Shown: piece by piece, positions 52,324-61,653 of the stretch
How positions within the stretch are numbered: the stretch's first letter is position 1
Layout: every line of letters begins with the position of its first letter
Source of the DNA: Moorella mulderi DSM 14980
GTDB taxonomy: Bacteria; Bacillota; DSM-521; Neomoorellales; Neomoorellaceae
Assembly: GCF_001594015.1 (NCBI RefSeq)
Contig: NZ_LTBC01000001.1
Span: 496,001 to 560,000 of the forward strand
Reading direction: 5' to 3'
DNA: 64,000 nt
Notes under the pieces: generated by a model
Seen by the model: only the letters and a program-made list of their open reading frames with translations
What the model was told of the DNA's origin: nothing
Database searches by the model: none
Translations under genes and position numbers: made by a program

Positions 52324-54003
52324 TTGGCGAACGTACCCAGCGATATTGAAATCGCCCAGGCGGCCAAAATGAAACCCGTTATGGAGCTCGCCCGGGCCCT
52401 GGGCATTGAGGAAGATGAAGTGGAGCTATACGGTAAATACAAGGCAAAAATCTCCCTTGATGTCTACCGCCGGCTCAAGGATAAACCCGATGGCAAGCTC
52501 ATCCTGGTCACGGCCATTACCCCCACCCCTGCCGGTGAAGGTAAAACTACCACCAGTGTCGGCCTGACAGACGCCCTAGCCCGCCTGGGGAAAAAGGTTA
52601 TGGTTTGCCTGCGGGAGCCCTCCTTAGGTCCCAGCTTTGGCATAAAAGGTGGCGCTGCCGGCGGCGGTTATGCCCAGGTTGTACCCATGGAAGACATCAA
52701 CCTGCACTTTACCGGTGACATCCATGCTGTCACCTATGCCCATAACCTCCTGGCGGCCATGGTAGACAACCACCTCCAGCAGGGCAACGCTTTAAACATC
52801 GATCCCCGGACCGTTACCTGGAGAAGGGTTATTGATCTCAATGACCGGGCCCTGCGCAATATCGTTATCGGCCTGGGCGGTAAAGCCAATGGTGTCCCCC
52901 GGGAGACTGGTTTTGATATTTCGGTGGCCTCGGAAGTCATGGCCTGCCTGTGCCTGGCCAGCGACCTCATGGACTTGAAGGAGCGTTTCCGCCGTATTGT
53001 CGTCGGCTATACCTATGATGGCAAGCCCGTAACTGCCGGTGACCTGGAAGCCCAGGGTTCCATGGCCCTGCTGATGAAGGACGCCATTAAGCCCAACCTG
53101 GTCCAGACCCTGGAGAACACACCCGCCTTCGTCCACGGCGGTCCCTTTGCCAATATCGCCCACGGCTGCAACAGCATAACCGCTACCAGGACCGCCCTGA
53201 AGCTGGCTGACTATGTCGTAACGGAGGCCGGTTTCGGTGCCGATCTGGGGGCAGAGAAGTTTTATGACGTCAAGTGCCGTTATGCCGGTCTCAAACCCGA
53301 CGTTACCGTCATTGTCGCCACCGTCCGCGCCCTCAAAATGCACGGCGGCGTACCGAAATCTGAACTGGCCACGGAAAACCTGGCAGCCCTGCGCCAGGGC
53401 TTTGAGAACCTGGAAAAGCATATTGAAAACGTTGGCAAATTCGGGGTACCGGCCGTGGTGGCCATTAACGCCTTCCCCACCGACACGGAAGCTGAATTAA
53501 ATCTCCTCTATGACCTGTGCAACAAAGCCGGTGCGGAAGTGGCCCTGTCCGAAGTCTGGGCTAAAGGTGGCGCCGGCGGCATTGAACTAGCGCAAAAAGT
53601 TCTCAAAACCATTGAAACAAAGCCGTCTAACTTCCATCCCCTCTATGAACTGGACCTCAGCATCAAAGAAAAGATTTATAAAATCGCTACAGAGATTTAC
53701 GGCGCCGATGGGGTTAATTACACGGCGGATGCCGACAAGGCCATCGAGCGCTTTGAAGCCATGGGTTACGGCAACCTGCCGGTGGTCATGGCCAAGACCC
53801 AGTACTCTTTTTCTGACGACATGACCAAGCTGGGGCGGCCCCGGAACTTTACCATTACCGTCCGCGAGGTAAGGCTCTCAGCAGGGGCCGGCTTTATCGT
53901 CCCCATTACCGGTACCATTATGACCATGCCCGGCCTGCCCAAGCGCCCGGCAGCCTGCAATATTGATATTGATGCCGACGGCGTTATCACCGGACTGTTC
54001 TAG
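52324..54003 (+). CDS. fhs: Formate-tetrahydrofolate ligase (10-formyl-THF synthetase)
   Basis: 559 residues, the length of the crystallised M. thermoacetica enzyme. It joins formate to THF with ATP, the first folate step of the methyl branch of the Wood-Ljungdahl pathway. P-loop [40 protein letters not shown], and the C-terminal [20 protein letters not shown] and [17 protein letters not shown] are all intact. The N-terminus differs at a few positions from the M. thermoacetica protein as I remember it. TTG 52324 lies 8 bases after AAAGGAG; TTG 52306 would precede that site. Has its own promoter and terminator. Confidence 0.98.
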   Translation: MANVPSDIEIAQAAKMKPVMELARALGIEEDEVELYGKYKAKISLDVYRRLKDKPDGKLILVTAITPTPAGEGKTTTSVGLTDALARLGKKVMVCLREPSLGPSFGIKGGAAGGGYAQVVPMEDINLHFTGDIHAVTYAHNLLAAMVDNHLQQGNALNIDPRTVTWRRVIDLNDRALRNIVIGLGGKANGVPRETGFDISVASEVMACLCLASDLMDLKERFRRIVVGYTYDGKPVTAGDLEAQGSMALLMKDAIKPNLVQTLENTPAFVHGGPFANIAHGCNSITATRTALKLADYVVTEAGFGADLGAEKFYDVKCRYAGLKPDVTVIVATVRALKMHGGVPKSELATENLAALRQGFENLEKHIENVGKFGVPAVVAINAFPTDTEAELNLLYDLCNKAGAEVALSEVWAKGGAGGIELAQKVLKTIETKPSNFHPLYELDLSIKEKIYKIATEIYGADGVNYTADADKAIERFEAMGYGNLPVVMAKTQYSFSDDMTKLGRPRNFTITVREVRLSAGAGFIVPITGTIMTMPGLPKRPAACNIDIDADGVITGLF

Positions 54004-54033
54004 GGTAGAGCCCTTGATAATTCCTTGCCTGGA

Positions 54034-54060
54034 CCCCACCCCCTGCGGGTGGGGTTTTTG
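54034..54060 (+). terminator. Terminator of fhs
   Basis: CCCCACCC (54034-54041) pairs with GGGTGGGG (54047-54054), followed by TTTTT. Confidence 0.93.
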
Positions 54061-54086
54061 CTGCCGGGCCAGGATAGGGGTATAAT
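54058..54086 (+). promoter_or_regulatory. Sigma-A promoter of folP
   Basis: TTGCTG (54058-54063), 17-base spacer, perfect TATAAT (54081-54086), directly after the fhs terminator and 53 bases before folP. Confidence 0.6.
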
Positions 54087-54138
54087 ATTTCTCAGGCAGA
54101 ACAAAGCCAGCAAAAGTTGTTTCGCGGGAGGGGTTTTC

Positions 54139-55332
54139 ATGTCCTGGCAGGAGAACATAGAAATAATTAACGTACCAGATGCAGCTGCGGCCAAAAAACT
54201 AATGGAGGAGATTGGCGTTGACGCCCGGGGTATTGAGCTGATGGTGCCCAAGGCCCTGCATTACTGCCTCAAGCTTAAAGATGTACCGGCCAGGGCGGCC
54301 AATATCTTAAAACAAGAAATGCTGGCCCGGGGCGGCGAGGCGGCCATGGCGGCAGGTGTAGCCGGCTGGTCGATCGAGAAGACCGATGTCCTGCTCTTTG
54401 CCACCAGGCGCCAGCTGGAACTCCTGGTAGAAAAGCTGCCCCAGCAGTATTTTGGCTTAAACAAGCTGGCTGCCGCAATTCAAGCTACCCTGAACAGCTG
54501 GGAAAAGACCGGTGTTCAGGAAATCAAATGCCCGCGGGGTCCCCTTGTCCTGGGCAGGCGGACCCTGGTCATGGGAATTGTCAATGTAACGCCGGATTCC
54601 TTTTCCGATGGCGGCTTTTTTTATGATCCCGGGGCGGCGGTGGAGCATGCCCACCGGCTGGTGGATGAAGGGGCCGATATCATTGACGTAGGCGGGGAAT
54701 CAACCCGTCCCGGTCACGAGCCGGTGCCGGCCGAAGAAGAATGGCACCGCCTGGAACCGGTTTTAAAGCGCCTGGTGGCCGAAATAAAAGTCCCTATTTC
54801 CGTAGATACTTACAAAGCTATTACGGCCCAGCGGGCCCTGGACCTGGGGGTTGATATCATTAACGATATCTGGGGTTGCCGGGCTGATGCCGCAATGGCC
54901 GCCGTTTGTGCCCGCTACCAGGCGCCTATTATTATCATGCACAACCAGCAGGGTACCGAATACCGGGATTTAATGTTTGATATCCTCACTTCCTTGAAAG
55001 AAAGTATCAGCCTGGCAGAAGAGAACGGGGTACTCCCGGAGCAGATTATTATCGACCCGGGCATTGGCTTTGGCAAGGACCTGCAGCAGAACCTGGAAGT
55101 AATGGGCCGTTTACGGGAGCTAAAAGTACTGGGCAAACCCATTCTCCTGGGCACTTCGCGCAAGTCAATGATTGGTAAGACCCTCAATCTACCCGTTGAC
55201 CAGCGCCTGGAGGGAACGGCCGCTACGGTGGCCTTAGGAATAGCCCAGGGAGTTGATATAATTCGCGTTCATGACGTCCAGGCCATGGTACGGGTGGCCA
55301 GGATGGCCGATGCCATTGTGCGCCGGTTTTAA
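54139..55332 (+). CDS. folP: Dihydropteroate synthase with N-terminal extension
   Basis: 397 residues, about 120 longer than the usual enzyme. The C-terminal TIM barrel (about 135-397) carries MGIVNVTPDSFSDGGFFYDP, IIDVGGESTRPGHEPV, ISVDTYKAI, DPGIGFGKDLQQNLEVM and LLGTSRKSMIG, all DHPS signatures for condensing dihydropterin pyrophosphate with p-aminobenzoate. The N-terminal part (about 1-130: IEIINVPDAAAAKKLMEEIG, ELMVPKALHYCLKLKDVPAR) is a conserved extra domain of unknown function seen in related Clostridia. ATG 54139 follows GGGAGGGG; a longer open frame to 54025 covers the promoter. Own promoter, directly after fhs. Confidence 0.94.
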   Translation: MSWQENIEIINVPDAAAAKKLMEEIGVDARGIELMVPKALHYCLKLKDVPARAANILKQEMLARGGEAAMAAGVAGWSIEKTDVLLFATRRQLELLVEKLPQQYFGLNKLAAAIQATLNSWEKTGVQEIKCPRGPLVLGRRTLVMGIVNVTPDSFSDGGFFYDPGAAVEHAHRLVDEGADIIDVGGESTRPGHEPVPAEEEWHRLEPVLKRLVAEIKVPISVDTYKAITAQRALDLGVDIINDIWGCRADAAMAAVCARYQAPIIIMHNQQGTEYRDLMFDILTSLKESISLAEENGVLPEQIIIDPGIGFGKDLQQNLEVMGRLRELKVLGKPILLGTSRKSMIGKTLNLPVDQRLEGTAATVALGIAQGVDIIRVHDVQAMVRVARMADAIVRRF

Positions 55333-55354
55333 CTTAATCTTAAAGTTACTTCTA

Positions 55355-55383
55355 TTGCCGTTTAAATATTCTTAAGGTAAAAT
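55355..55383 (+). promoter_or_regulatory. Sigma-A promoter of the PAP2 gene
   Basis: TTGCCG (55355-55360), 17-base spacer, TAAAAT (55378-55383). The -10 overlaps an ATG at 55382, which argues for the later TTG start at 55418. Confidence 0.6.
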
Positions 55384-55417
55384 GAAGGGGCAAGAGCTAA
55401 AGAAAGGGAGAGGAGTT

Positions 55418-55945
55418 TTGACCTTAAGGCGCTGGTTGAACGCGGGCGACTGTTACCTCTTTTATTATGTTAACCAACGCCTGCAGTGCCCCCTGCTGGA
55501 CCGGACCATGCCCTGGTTTACCTTGTTGGGGAGCGCTACCTTTGGACTGGCCCTTTCCCTGGCGACTGCCCTGCTGGGCCGCGAGCAAACGCGCCTGGCC
55601 GGATGGCAGGCTATGCTGGCCCTGGTGGGCAGTCACCTGGTGGTCAGGTTTTGTAAAGGCCTGGTGGGCCGGTGCCGTCCCTACCTGGTCCTTTCTGGGG
55701 CCCGTTACCTGGCCCGGCCCTGGCAGGACTTTTCCTTCCCCTCGGGACATACGGCCGCCAGTTTTTCCCTGGCGGTAGTCTTCGCCCTGAATTTCCCGGT
55801 CCTTACCTGGCCGCTGGTTACGGCGGCCGGTTTAACAGGGCTCAGCCGCATGTATGTGGGCATGCACTACCCTTCCGATGTCCTGGGCGGGGCTACAGTT
55901 GGTGCCCTTTTCGCTTATGCAGTTCATTCCTGGCCTTGGTACTAA
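55418..55945 (+). CDS. PAP2-family membrane phosphatase
   Basis: 175 residues, about five membrane spans. The tripartite PAP2 site is complete: KGLVGRCRP, FPSGHTAASFS, and SRMYVGMHYPSDVLGG with the catalytic His residues. Members dephosphorylate undecaprenyl pyrophosphate or phosphatidic/phosphatidylglycerol phosphates; the exact substrate is not distinguishable. TTG 55418 follows AAAGGGAG at 7 bases. A monocistronic unit with its own promoter. Confidence 0.9.
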   Translation: MTLRRWLNAGDCYLFYYVNQRLQCPLLDRTMPWFTLLGSATFGLALSLATALLGREQTRLAGWQAMLALVGSHLVVRFCKGLVGRCRPYLVLSGARYLARPWQDFSFPSGHTAASFSLAVVFALNFPVLTWPLVTAAGLTGLSRMYVGMHYPSDVLGGATVGALFAYAVHSWPWY

Positions 55946-56087
55946 TACAACTCCGGGATATAATACTAATACCCGCAGGGGGAGGCTGCCTTGCCTCTTA
56001 ACTTGCAGGATGCAGGCCTGGGAGCTACCTTAATGATATCCGCTACTTGTTAAGGCCGGCCTGGACCGGGGAGGTAATCGTTTTTAT

Positions 56088-56846
56088 ATGATGCAACCCA
56101 AAATAAGAATTACCAATTTAAATTTTTATTATGGTTCTAAATGGGCTTTAAAGGATGTTAATCTGGAAATAAAACCCAATTCCGTCACGGCCCTCATTGG
56201 CCCCTCGGGGTGCGGCAAATCTACTTTTTTGCGGACTTTAAACCGCTTAAATGACCTCATTGAAGGAGCGCGACTTTCCGGGGAAATCCTTTTGGACGGG
56301 CAGAATATTTATGCTCCGGATGTCGATGTGGTCAACTTACGCAAACGGGTAGGTATGGTTTTCCAGCGTCCCAATCCCTTCCCCATGTCCATTTACGATA
56401 ATGTGGCTTATGGTCCCCGGATTCACGGGCTCCATAACAGGAAAAAACTGGACGAAATTGTGGAGCAGAGTCTCAAAGCAGCGGCCCTGTGGGATGAAGT
56501 GGCCGACCGCCTGCGCCAGCCGGCCTTAGGGTTATCCGGGGGCCAGCAGCAGCGCCTGTGCATTGCCAGGCTCCTGGCCGTCGAGCCGGAAGTTGTTCTC
56601 ATGGACGAGCCATCCTCGGCCCTGGACCCCATTTCCACTTTAAAAATCGAAGAACTCATCCGGGTCCTCAAGGAAAAATATACTATTATCATAGTTACTC
56701 ACAATATGCAGCAGGCAGCTCGCGTTTCCGACTATACCGCCTTCTTCCTCAACGGGGAGATGGTGGAATACGATGAGACGGAAATCATCTTTACCAGGCC
56801 CCGCGACCAGCGGACGGAAGATTATATTACCGGTCGTTTCGGTTAA
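56088..56846 (+). CDS. pstB: Phosphate ABC transporter ATPase PstB
   Basis: 252 residues. Walker [22 protein letters not shown] loop [20 protein letters not shown], signature [15 protein letters not shown], Walker [16 protein letters not shown] and switch His in [15 protein letters not shown] are all typical of PstB. The partner genes pstS, pstC and pstA are not next to it; only phoU follows, 71 bases on. It may serve a transporter encoded elsewhere. ATG 56088 (or 56091) is 12 bases from GGAGG. Confidence 0.94.
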   Translation: MMQPKIRITNLNFYYGSKWALKDVNLEIKPNSVTALIGPSGCGKSTFLRTLNRLNDLIEGARLSGEILLDGQNIYAPDVDVVNLRKRVGMVFQRPNPFPMSIYDNVAYGPRIHGLHNRKKLDEIVEQSLKAAALWDEVADRLRQPALGLSGGQQQRLCIARLLAVEPEVVLMDEPSSALDPISTLKIEELIRVLKEKYTIIIVTHNMQQAARVSDYTAFFLNGEMVEYDETEIIFTRPRDQRTEDYITGRFG

Positions 56847-56917
56847 AGCCCCTCTAACCAAGAAAAAGCAATTTTTTAACCCACAAAAGGTGGCAGAGAA
56901 GAAGTGAGGTGAATATA

Positions 56918-57622
56918 ATGGAAGGTAACAAACTTACAGGAGGGTTAGCCATGGCCATCACAACCAGGCAGGGCTTTCAACATTCCCTGGAAGATTTGCA
57001 GCAAAACATCTTGCGCATGGGGAGTATTGTTGAACAAACCATTGCCAAATCAGTAGAATGCCTGGCCAGGCAGGATGCCAGAATGGCCGCCGAAGTGGTT
57101 GAGGGTGATGTTGTTGTTGACGAGATGGAGTTACAGATTGAAGACCAGTGTTTAAAGCTTATTGCTACCCAACAGCCCATGGCCAAGGATTTACGCAAAA
57201 TTGCCGCCGGATTTAAGATTATTACCGATTTAGAACGTATGGCCGATTATTCAGTTGATATTGCCCGTACGGCCCAGCGTATCCTGGAAACTGGCCAGCC
57301 TTTGATCAAGCCCTTAATTGATATTCCCCGCATGGCCGAGTTAGCCCAGGTAATGGTCAAGCAGGCCCTGGATGCTTATGTCCGGGAAGATACAGAACTG
57401 GCCTATACGGTAGCTAGGGCAGACGACCAGATCGACATGCTCCACAACCAGGTCTTCCGGGAACTGCTGGTCTTCATGATGGAGGATCCCAAAACCATTA
57501 CCCAGGCTACCTATTTGCTCTTTGTCAGCCGTTACCTGGAGCGCATAGCCGACCATGCCACCAATATAGCTGAGGAAGCGATATACCTGGCCACCGGCGA
57601 ACGGAAAGAATTAAACGATTGA
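56918..57622 (+). CDS. phoU: Phosphate signalling protein PhoU
   Basis: 234 residues, two PhoU three-helix repeats (about 25-115 and 130-220). The metal-coordinating E/D-x3-D type motifs are recognisable in AEVVEGDVVVDEMELQIEDQ, DLERMADYSVDIARTAQ, VARADDQIDMLHNQ and YLERIADHATNIAEEAIYL. PhoU negatively controls Pst transport and the PhoR kinase. ATG 56918 follows GAGGTGAATA; the GTG at 56909 overlaps that site. Closed by a strong terminator. Confidence 0.95.
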   Translation: MEGNKLTGGLAMAITTRQGFQHSLEDLQQNILRMGSIVEQTIAKSVECLARQDARMAAEVVEGDVVVDEMELQIEDQCLKLIATQQPMAKDLRKIAAGFKIITDLERMADYSVDIARTAQRILETGQPLIKPLIDIPRMAELAQVMVKQALDAYVREDTELAYTVARADDQIDMLHNQVFRELLVFMMEDPKTITQATYLLFVSRYLERIADHATNIAEEAIYLATGERKELND

Positions 57623-57623
57623 G

Positions 57624-57654
57624 AGACCCGGGTTAGCTTAACCCGGGTCTTTTA
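57624..57654 (+). terminator. Terminator of phoU
   Basis: AGACCCGGGTTA (57624-57635) pairs perfectly over 12 bp with TAACCCGGGTCT (57639-57650), followed by TTTT. Its 3' end touches the stop codon of the convergent MFS gene. Confidence 0.92.
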
Positions 57655-58872
57655 ATGACCGGGTAACAGTTCGGGGGGCAGCATTTTTTCCGTTTGAATG
57701 AAGAACGCCGTTAAAAAGGTTATCAGTCCTACCAGGACGGCGGCTCCCAGGAAAAGGGGTAGCCGGCCCAGGGTCATGGCCAGGCCAAAGGCCGGGGGGC
57801 CCAGGGCGACACCAAAGAAACGCATGGAACCGTAAAGGCAGGTAATGCCACCCCTTTCCTTAGCGCTCACGCTGGTTATCAAGGTATTGACTGAGGGCAG
57901 GACGATACCTGTACCGATCCCCATGACCACCATAGCCAGGAAAAATATAAAGATATTATCAAAGAAGCCCATAACTACCAGGGCAGCGGTCTCCAGGACC
58001 AGGCCGGCAACAATGGTCATCTTCAGGAAGTTGCCGGCCTTTTGTTGCAGGTAACTGCCGGATAAATAGGAAGTAAGGGCCATGGTACCCACGGGAATGG
58101 CTATAAGCAGGCCGGTACTGAGGCCCCGGATGCCATAATTTGCTTCTAGGATATCAGAAACGTAACTTAAAACCCCGAACAAAATAAAAAGAACAACCAT
58201 CCCGGCCAGGATGCAGGCCAGGAGGGATAAGCCCCTGGTCTGGAAAACCTGGCCCAGGTCGCGGAAATAGGTCCGGAAGGTTACCCTGTTTTTATCTTGC
58301 CCCGAAGGTTCTTTAATGAAGAACCACACGGCCAGGCCAATGGGGATGGCCAGGAAGCCATAGACAAAAAAGGGGGCGAACCAGGCGATGAGGCCGGTAA
58401 GGGAGCCGGCAATGGGGCTGACCACCTTTCCCAGCCCGTTGGAAGCCTCCAGTAAACCCAGGGCTTTGGTGCGCTCCTTACTCTGGAAAATATCGCTGGT
58501 CAGGGCCATGGCCAGCTGGTAAGTACCCCCGGCACCAATACCCTGAAGGATGCGGCTACCCAGGATCAGGTAATAAGGGGAAGCTACCAGCCAGGCAGCC
58601 AGGCCGGCCAGCAGGCCCCCCAAACCGTAAATGAGCAGGGCCGGTGCCATAATGGGTTTGCGGCCGTAAGCATCGGACAGGAAACCGGCAAAGGGGATGA
58701 CAAGGCCGGCTGGCAGGGAAAAAGCCGTAATAAATAGGCTCACCTGGACCAGGCTGACATTCAAAGTGGTACGCATGACGGGTAGCAAGGGAACCAGCAT
58801 GGAGTTACCCAGGACCATGATAAAGGGTACGGCACAAAGAATGGCAAAGGGTAATTTCATTGCTGACTGCAA
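57652..58872 (-). CDS. Major facilitator superfamily transporter
   Basis: About 406 residues, 12 predicted membrane spans. The MFS loop motif SDAYGRKPIMAPALLIYGLG after the second span and LQGIGAGGTYQLAMALTSDI in the fourth/fifth region match the DHA1 drug-efflux group. The substrate is unknown. TTG 58872 is 9 bases after AGGAGG and gives the normal length; the open frame continues to 59202 but that part is the complement of the yqhV gene. Divergent from yqhV. Confidence 0.88.
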   Translation of the reverse strand: MQSAMKLPFAILCAVPFIMVLGNSMLVPLLPVMRTTLNVSLVQVSLFITAFSLPAGLVIPFAGFLSDAYGRKPIMAPALLIYGLGGLLAGLAAWLVASPYYLILGSRILQGIGAGGTYQLAMALTSDIFQSKERTKALGLLEASNGLGKVVSPIAGSLTGLIAWFAPFFVYGFLAIPIGLAVWFFIKEPSGQDKNRVTFRTYFRDLGQVFQTRGLSLLACILAGMVVLFILFGVLSYVSDILEANYGIRGLSTGLLIAIPVGTMALTSYLSGSYLQQKAGNFLKMTIVAGLVLETAALVVMGFFDNIFIFFLAMVVMGIGTGIVLPSVNTLITSVSAKERGGITCLYGSMRFFGVALGPPAFGLAMTLGRLPLFLGAAVLVGLITFLTAFFIQTEKMLPPELLPGH

Positions 58873-58948
58873 CCTGTTAAACCTCCTAGAAAAGGCGCTG
58901 CTTCTATTTTGTCTCGGCAACGCATAAAAAATAAGGGGAGGAAATGCT

Positions 58949-59224
58949 ATGTTTTTCTTTTTGCCGGACAAACATGTGCTGGCCATGGCGGCAGTACGCA
59001 TCCTGTCCAGCATGATTGAATTGACGGCGGCCATCCTGATGTTAAAATTAAACCGGGTTGAGGCTGCTTTAAAAATAAACGCGACCCTGGCTTTTGTTGG
59101 CCCGACGGTTATGTTGACGGTGATGGCCCTGGGACTTTGGGGCCTGGCCGGTAAAATCTCCCCCGTTAAAATGCTGACCATTATCCTGGGGGTGGGCCTC
59201 ATTTTTTATGGCGTCAGGCGGTAA
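58949..59224 (+). CDS. yqhV: YqhV-family (DUF2619) small membrane protein
   Basis: 91 residues, three membrane spans: VLAMAAVRILSSMIELTAAI, INATLAFVGPTVMLTVMALG and MLTIILGVGLIFYGVRR. MLKLNRVEAALKINA and GLAGKISPVKM match DUF2619/YqhV. In Bacillus yqhV sits beside the spoIIIA operon and is probably sporulation related; function is unknown. ATG follows GGGGAGGAAATGCT. Monocistronic. Confidence 0.85.
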   Translation: MFFFLPDKHVLAMAAVRILSSMIELTAAILMLKLNRVEAALKINATLAFVGPTVMLTVMALGLWGLAGKISPVKMLTIILGVGLIFYGVRR

Positions 59225-59353
59225 TAATGGTGGGGCAACAGTCGTCTGACCTGTGAAAAAGTACCGCTGGCAAAATTGTTACCCCCTTCCTGCCCCGGGC
59301 ATAAAGATAAAAAAGCAAGTTAAAAAATAAAAACACAGGAAGGGGCGAAATTA

Positions 59354-60169
59354 ATGCTGGAAAAAGCAACTACTACCTGGAAAGATGTCCTGGAATTTCC
59401 CATTCGTGGACGCCAGCAAAAACCCAGGCAAGCAGGGTTGACCATGGTTATTGACAAGGGTCTGGGCCTGACGGAATTCAGGGATTTGCTGGAGGTGGCA
59501 GCAACCTATATTGATTTCATTAAACTTGGTTTTGGCACTTCCGTTTTTTACCCGGCGGCTATTTTACGGGAAAAAATTCGCCTGGCACGCTCTTACAATG
59601 TTGATATTTTTCCCGGCGGTACCTTCTTTGAAGTCGCCGTTCTCCAGGGGCGGCTAAACCTTTACCTGCAAACGGCCAGGGACCTCGGGTATACTTTTAT
59701 TGAAATTTCCGATGGAACTATTGACATGAGCCGGACCGTGCGGCTGGCGGCGGTGCGCCAGGCCCGGGCGGCAGGCTTTGGCGTCATAACTGAAGTGGGC
59801 AAGAAGGACCCGCGGGATGCCTTAAGCGCAGCCTATCTCCTGAACCAGATTGCCGGCGACCAGGAGGCGGGGGCCGACTATGTCATCGTCGAGGGCCGGG
59901 AATCGGGCCAGGGAGTCGTCATTTACGACGGCCGCGGGGCTGTCAAAGAAGATATACTGGCCAGCCTGCTGGCGGGTATCAAGGATCCGGACCGGGTTAT
60001 CTGGGAGGCTCCCCAGAAGCAGCAGCAGCAGGCTTTAATAATGCGCCTGGGGCCCAATGTTAACCTGGGCAATGTCCAGCCAGGGGATGTCCTGGCCCTG
60101 GAAGCCCTGCGGGTGGGGCTGCGGGGCGATACCTTGAGGACTACCCTGAAGGTGGCTGAAGTGAGTTAA
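59354..60169 (+). CDS. comA: Phosphosulfolactate synthase ComA
   Basis: 271 residues, TIM-barrel enzyme adding sulfite to phosphoenolpyruvate to make (2R)-phospho-3-sulfolactate. Family blocks: GLTMVIDKGLGLTEFRDLLE, YIDFIKLGFGTSVFYP, IFPGGTFFEVAVLQ, TFIEISDGTIDM, FGVITEVGKKDP and NVNLGNVQPGDVLALEALR. In methanogens this begins coenzyme M synthesis; in Bacillus the homologue YitC is linked to sulfolactate in spores. ATG 59354 follows AGGAAGGGGCG. Paired with comB 142 bases downstream. Confidence 0.93.
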   Translation: MLEKATTTWKDVLEFPIRGRQQKPRQAGLTMVIDKGLGLTEFRDLLEVAATYIDFIKLGFGTSVFYPAAILREKIRLARSYNVDIFPGGTFFEVAVLQGRLNLYLQTARDLGYTFIEISDGTIDMSRTVRLAAVRQARAAGFGVITEVGKKDPRDALSAAYLLNQIAGDQEAGADYVIVEGRESGQGVVIYDGRGAVKEDILASLLAGIKDPDRVIWEAPQKQQQQALIMRLGPNVNLGNVQPGDVLALEALRVGLRGDTLRTTLKVAEVS

Positions 60170-60311
60170 GAGTTAAGAAATTACGGGAAGCGGGAGCCGG
60201 TAGATGGGGTTCCTGCTTCTCGTTTAATTATTACCTTTTGCTTCCTGGCCGGCAGGAATCTGACCAATCTTTCGCGAATAACTACCGGACCGGCAAGAGT
60301 TGGAGGTGCGA

Positions 60312-61037
60312 GTGAGTTTGGAAATTGATGTCTTTGCTACTCTAAATGGTATACCGGATGAGGCCATTAATAATAAAGCTATTATAGTTATTGACGCGTT
60401 GCGGGCGACCACCACCATTACGGTGGCGCTGGCGGCCGGTTGCCTGGAGGTAATTCCCGTCCTGACCCCCGAGGAAGCCATTGAAATGCGTGAGCGCCTG
60501 GGGGACGAGCGGGTACTCCTGGGGGGTGAGCGCAATGCCTTAAAAATACCGGGCTTCGACCTGGGCAATTCACCCCTGGAATATACCACCGAAATTGTTG
60601 CCGGCAAAAGGTTGATTATAACCACGACCAACGGCACCAGGGCCATTCGCCGGGCAGCAGGCGGCCGCCTGGTTTTCCTGGGCGCCATGATAAATGCTCC
60701 GGCGGTGGCCGGACTGGCTGCCACGGCAGCAACTGACATAACCATTATTTGTGCCGGTACCAGGGATCGTTTCTCCCTGGAAGATTTTTTGACAGCCGGG
60801 TTACTGGTTGACCAGCTTGCCGGCCAGGGGGAATTTGTCTTGCGCGACGGCGCCCAGGCAGCCAGGGATTATTATTATTGCCACCGGGTCGACCCGGCGG
60901 CAGCTCTGAAGGCTAGTTTTCATGGCCGGCTCCTGGCGGACCTGGGACTGGAAGCCGATGTAGAATTCTGTTCCCGGGTGGGTGCGACAGATGTAGTTCC
61001 GGTGTATGGTGGCGGTATTATTAAAAAGGCCAGCTAA
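60312..61037 (+). CDS. comB: 2-phosphosulfolactate phosphatase ComB
   Basis: 241 residues. Removes phosphate from phosphosulfolactate to give (2R)-sulfolactate. Signature blocks: IIVIDALRATTTITVALAAG, LLGGERNALKIPGFDLGNSP, LIITTTNGTRAIRRA, ITIICAGTRDRFSLEDFLTA and a C-terminal CSRVGATDVVPVY. GTG 60312 lies 5 bases after GGAGG; the TTG at 60300 overlaps it. The step after ComB (ComC oxidation to sulfopyruvate) is not encoded here, so sulfolactate itself may be the product. Confidence 0.93.
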   Translation: MSLEIDVFATLNGIPDEAINNKAIIVIDALRATTTITVALAAGCLEVIPVLTPEEAIEMRERLGDERVLLGGERNALKIPGFDLGNSPLEYTTEIVAGKRLIITTTNGTRAIRRAAGGRLVFLGAMINAPAVAGLAATAATDITIICAGTRDRFSLEDFLTAGLLVDQLAGQGEFVLRDGAQAARDYYYCHRVDPAAALKASFHGRLLADLGLEADVEFCSRVGATDVVPVYGGGIIKKAS

Positions 61038-61114
61038 CGCCACGTATGGCGTTCTTGTCCCGGTAGCCCCGGCATATATATGGTTCAGGATGGCTGGTAC
61101 AAGGGGCGTGTTCA

Positions 61115-61570
61115 ATGAGCGCGACAACGGCAATCCTGTTACTACTCATGTTGCTGGGCATCCTGGGCCGCTCTAACGTTATCGCAGCCGCTGCTGCTAT
61201 TCTTTTACTGCTCCAGTTTACTAACCTGCAAAGAATCTATCCTTTCCTTGAACGCCGGGCCCTGGAGGCCGGCCTTATTTTTCTAGTGGTTTCCGTACTG
61301 GTGCCCTTTGCGTCCGGCCGGGTATCAGCCCGGGATATGCTGGCCTCCTTTGTTTCCGTACCCGGGATTATAGCCATCGCCAGCGGAATTATTGCCACCC
61401 ATATGAACTGCCAGGGCCTGGAATTGCTCCAGCGTTTTCCCCAGATGATGATCGGTATGGTTATAGGTTCCATTATCGGTGTAGCCTTTTTTGGCGGTAT
61501 TCCCGTGGGGCCCCTCATGGCCGGCGGCATTGCCGCCCTGCTGGTAAACCTGCTGGCATGGTTGCGCTAA
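61115..61570 (+). CDS. DUF441 (YtwI-type) membrane protein
   Basis: 151 residues, four membrane spans: ATTAILLLLMLLGILGRSNV, AAAAILLLLQFTNLQRIYPF, LEAGLIFLVVSVLVPFASGR, and ASGIIATHMNCQGLELLQRF with MMIGMVIGSIIGVAFFGGIP. The GIPVGPLMAGGIAALL ending is a DUF441 hallmark. Function unknown. ATG 61115 follows AAGGGGCG. A terminator pairs its 3' coding end with the following spacer. Confidence 0.85.
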   Translation: MSATTAILLLLMLLGILGRSNVIAAAAAILLLLQFTNLQRIYPFLERRALEAGLIFLVVSVLVPFASGRVSARDMLASFVSVPGIIAIASGIIATHMNCQGLELLQRFPQMMIGMVIGSIIGVAFFGGIPVGPLMAGGIAALLVNLLAWLR

Positions 61571-61602
61571 AATTTTTTATAAACCAGCAGGATTTTTAAT
61601 TT
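61549..61602 (+). terminator. Terminator overlapping the DUF441 gene end
   Basis: CCTGCTGG (61549-61556, in the coding end) pairs with CCAGCAGG (61584-61591), followed by ATTTTTAATTT. The 27-base loop makes it less certain. Confidence 0.5.
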
Positions 61603-61638
61603 CTAGCGAGAATATAATAAAACAGTATAAAGAGTTTA

Positions 61639-61653
61639 TACCCCTATGGGGTA
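61639..61653. promoter_or_regulatory. 15-base palindrome in the sucC-like leader
   Basis: TACCCC-TAT-GGGGTA. It lies between a TATAAT at 61613-61618 and a TACAAT at 61658-61663, so it would overlap the spacer of a promoter using the latter. Probable repressor operator. The other sequence in 61571-61762 shows no known RNA element. Confidence 0.4.

Noticed and set aside
58873-59202. Upstream extension of the MFS gene
   Set aside because: It is the reverse complement of the yqhV gene and lacks a ribosome site; the TTG at 58872 follows a strong AGGAGG.
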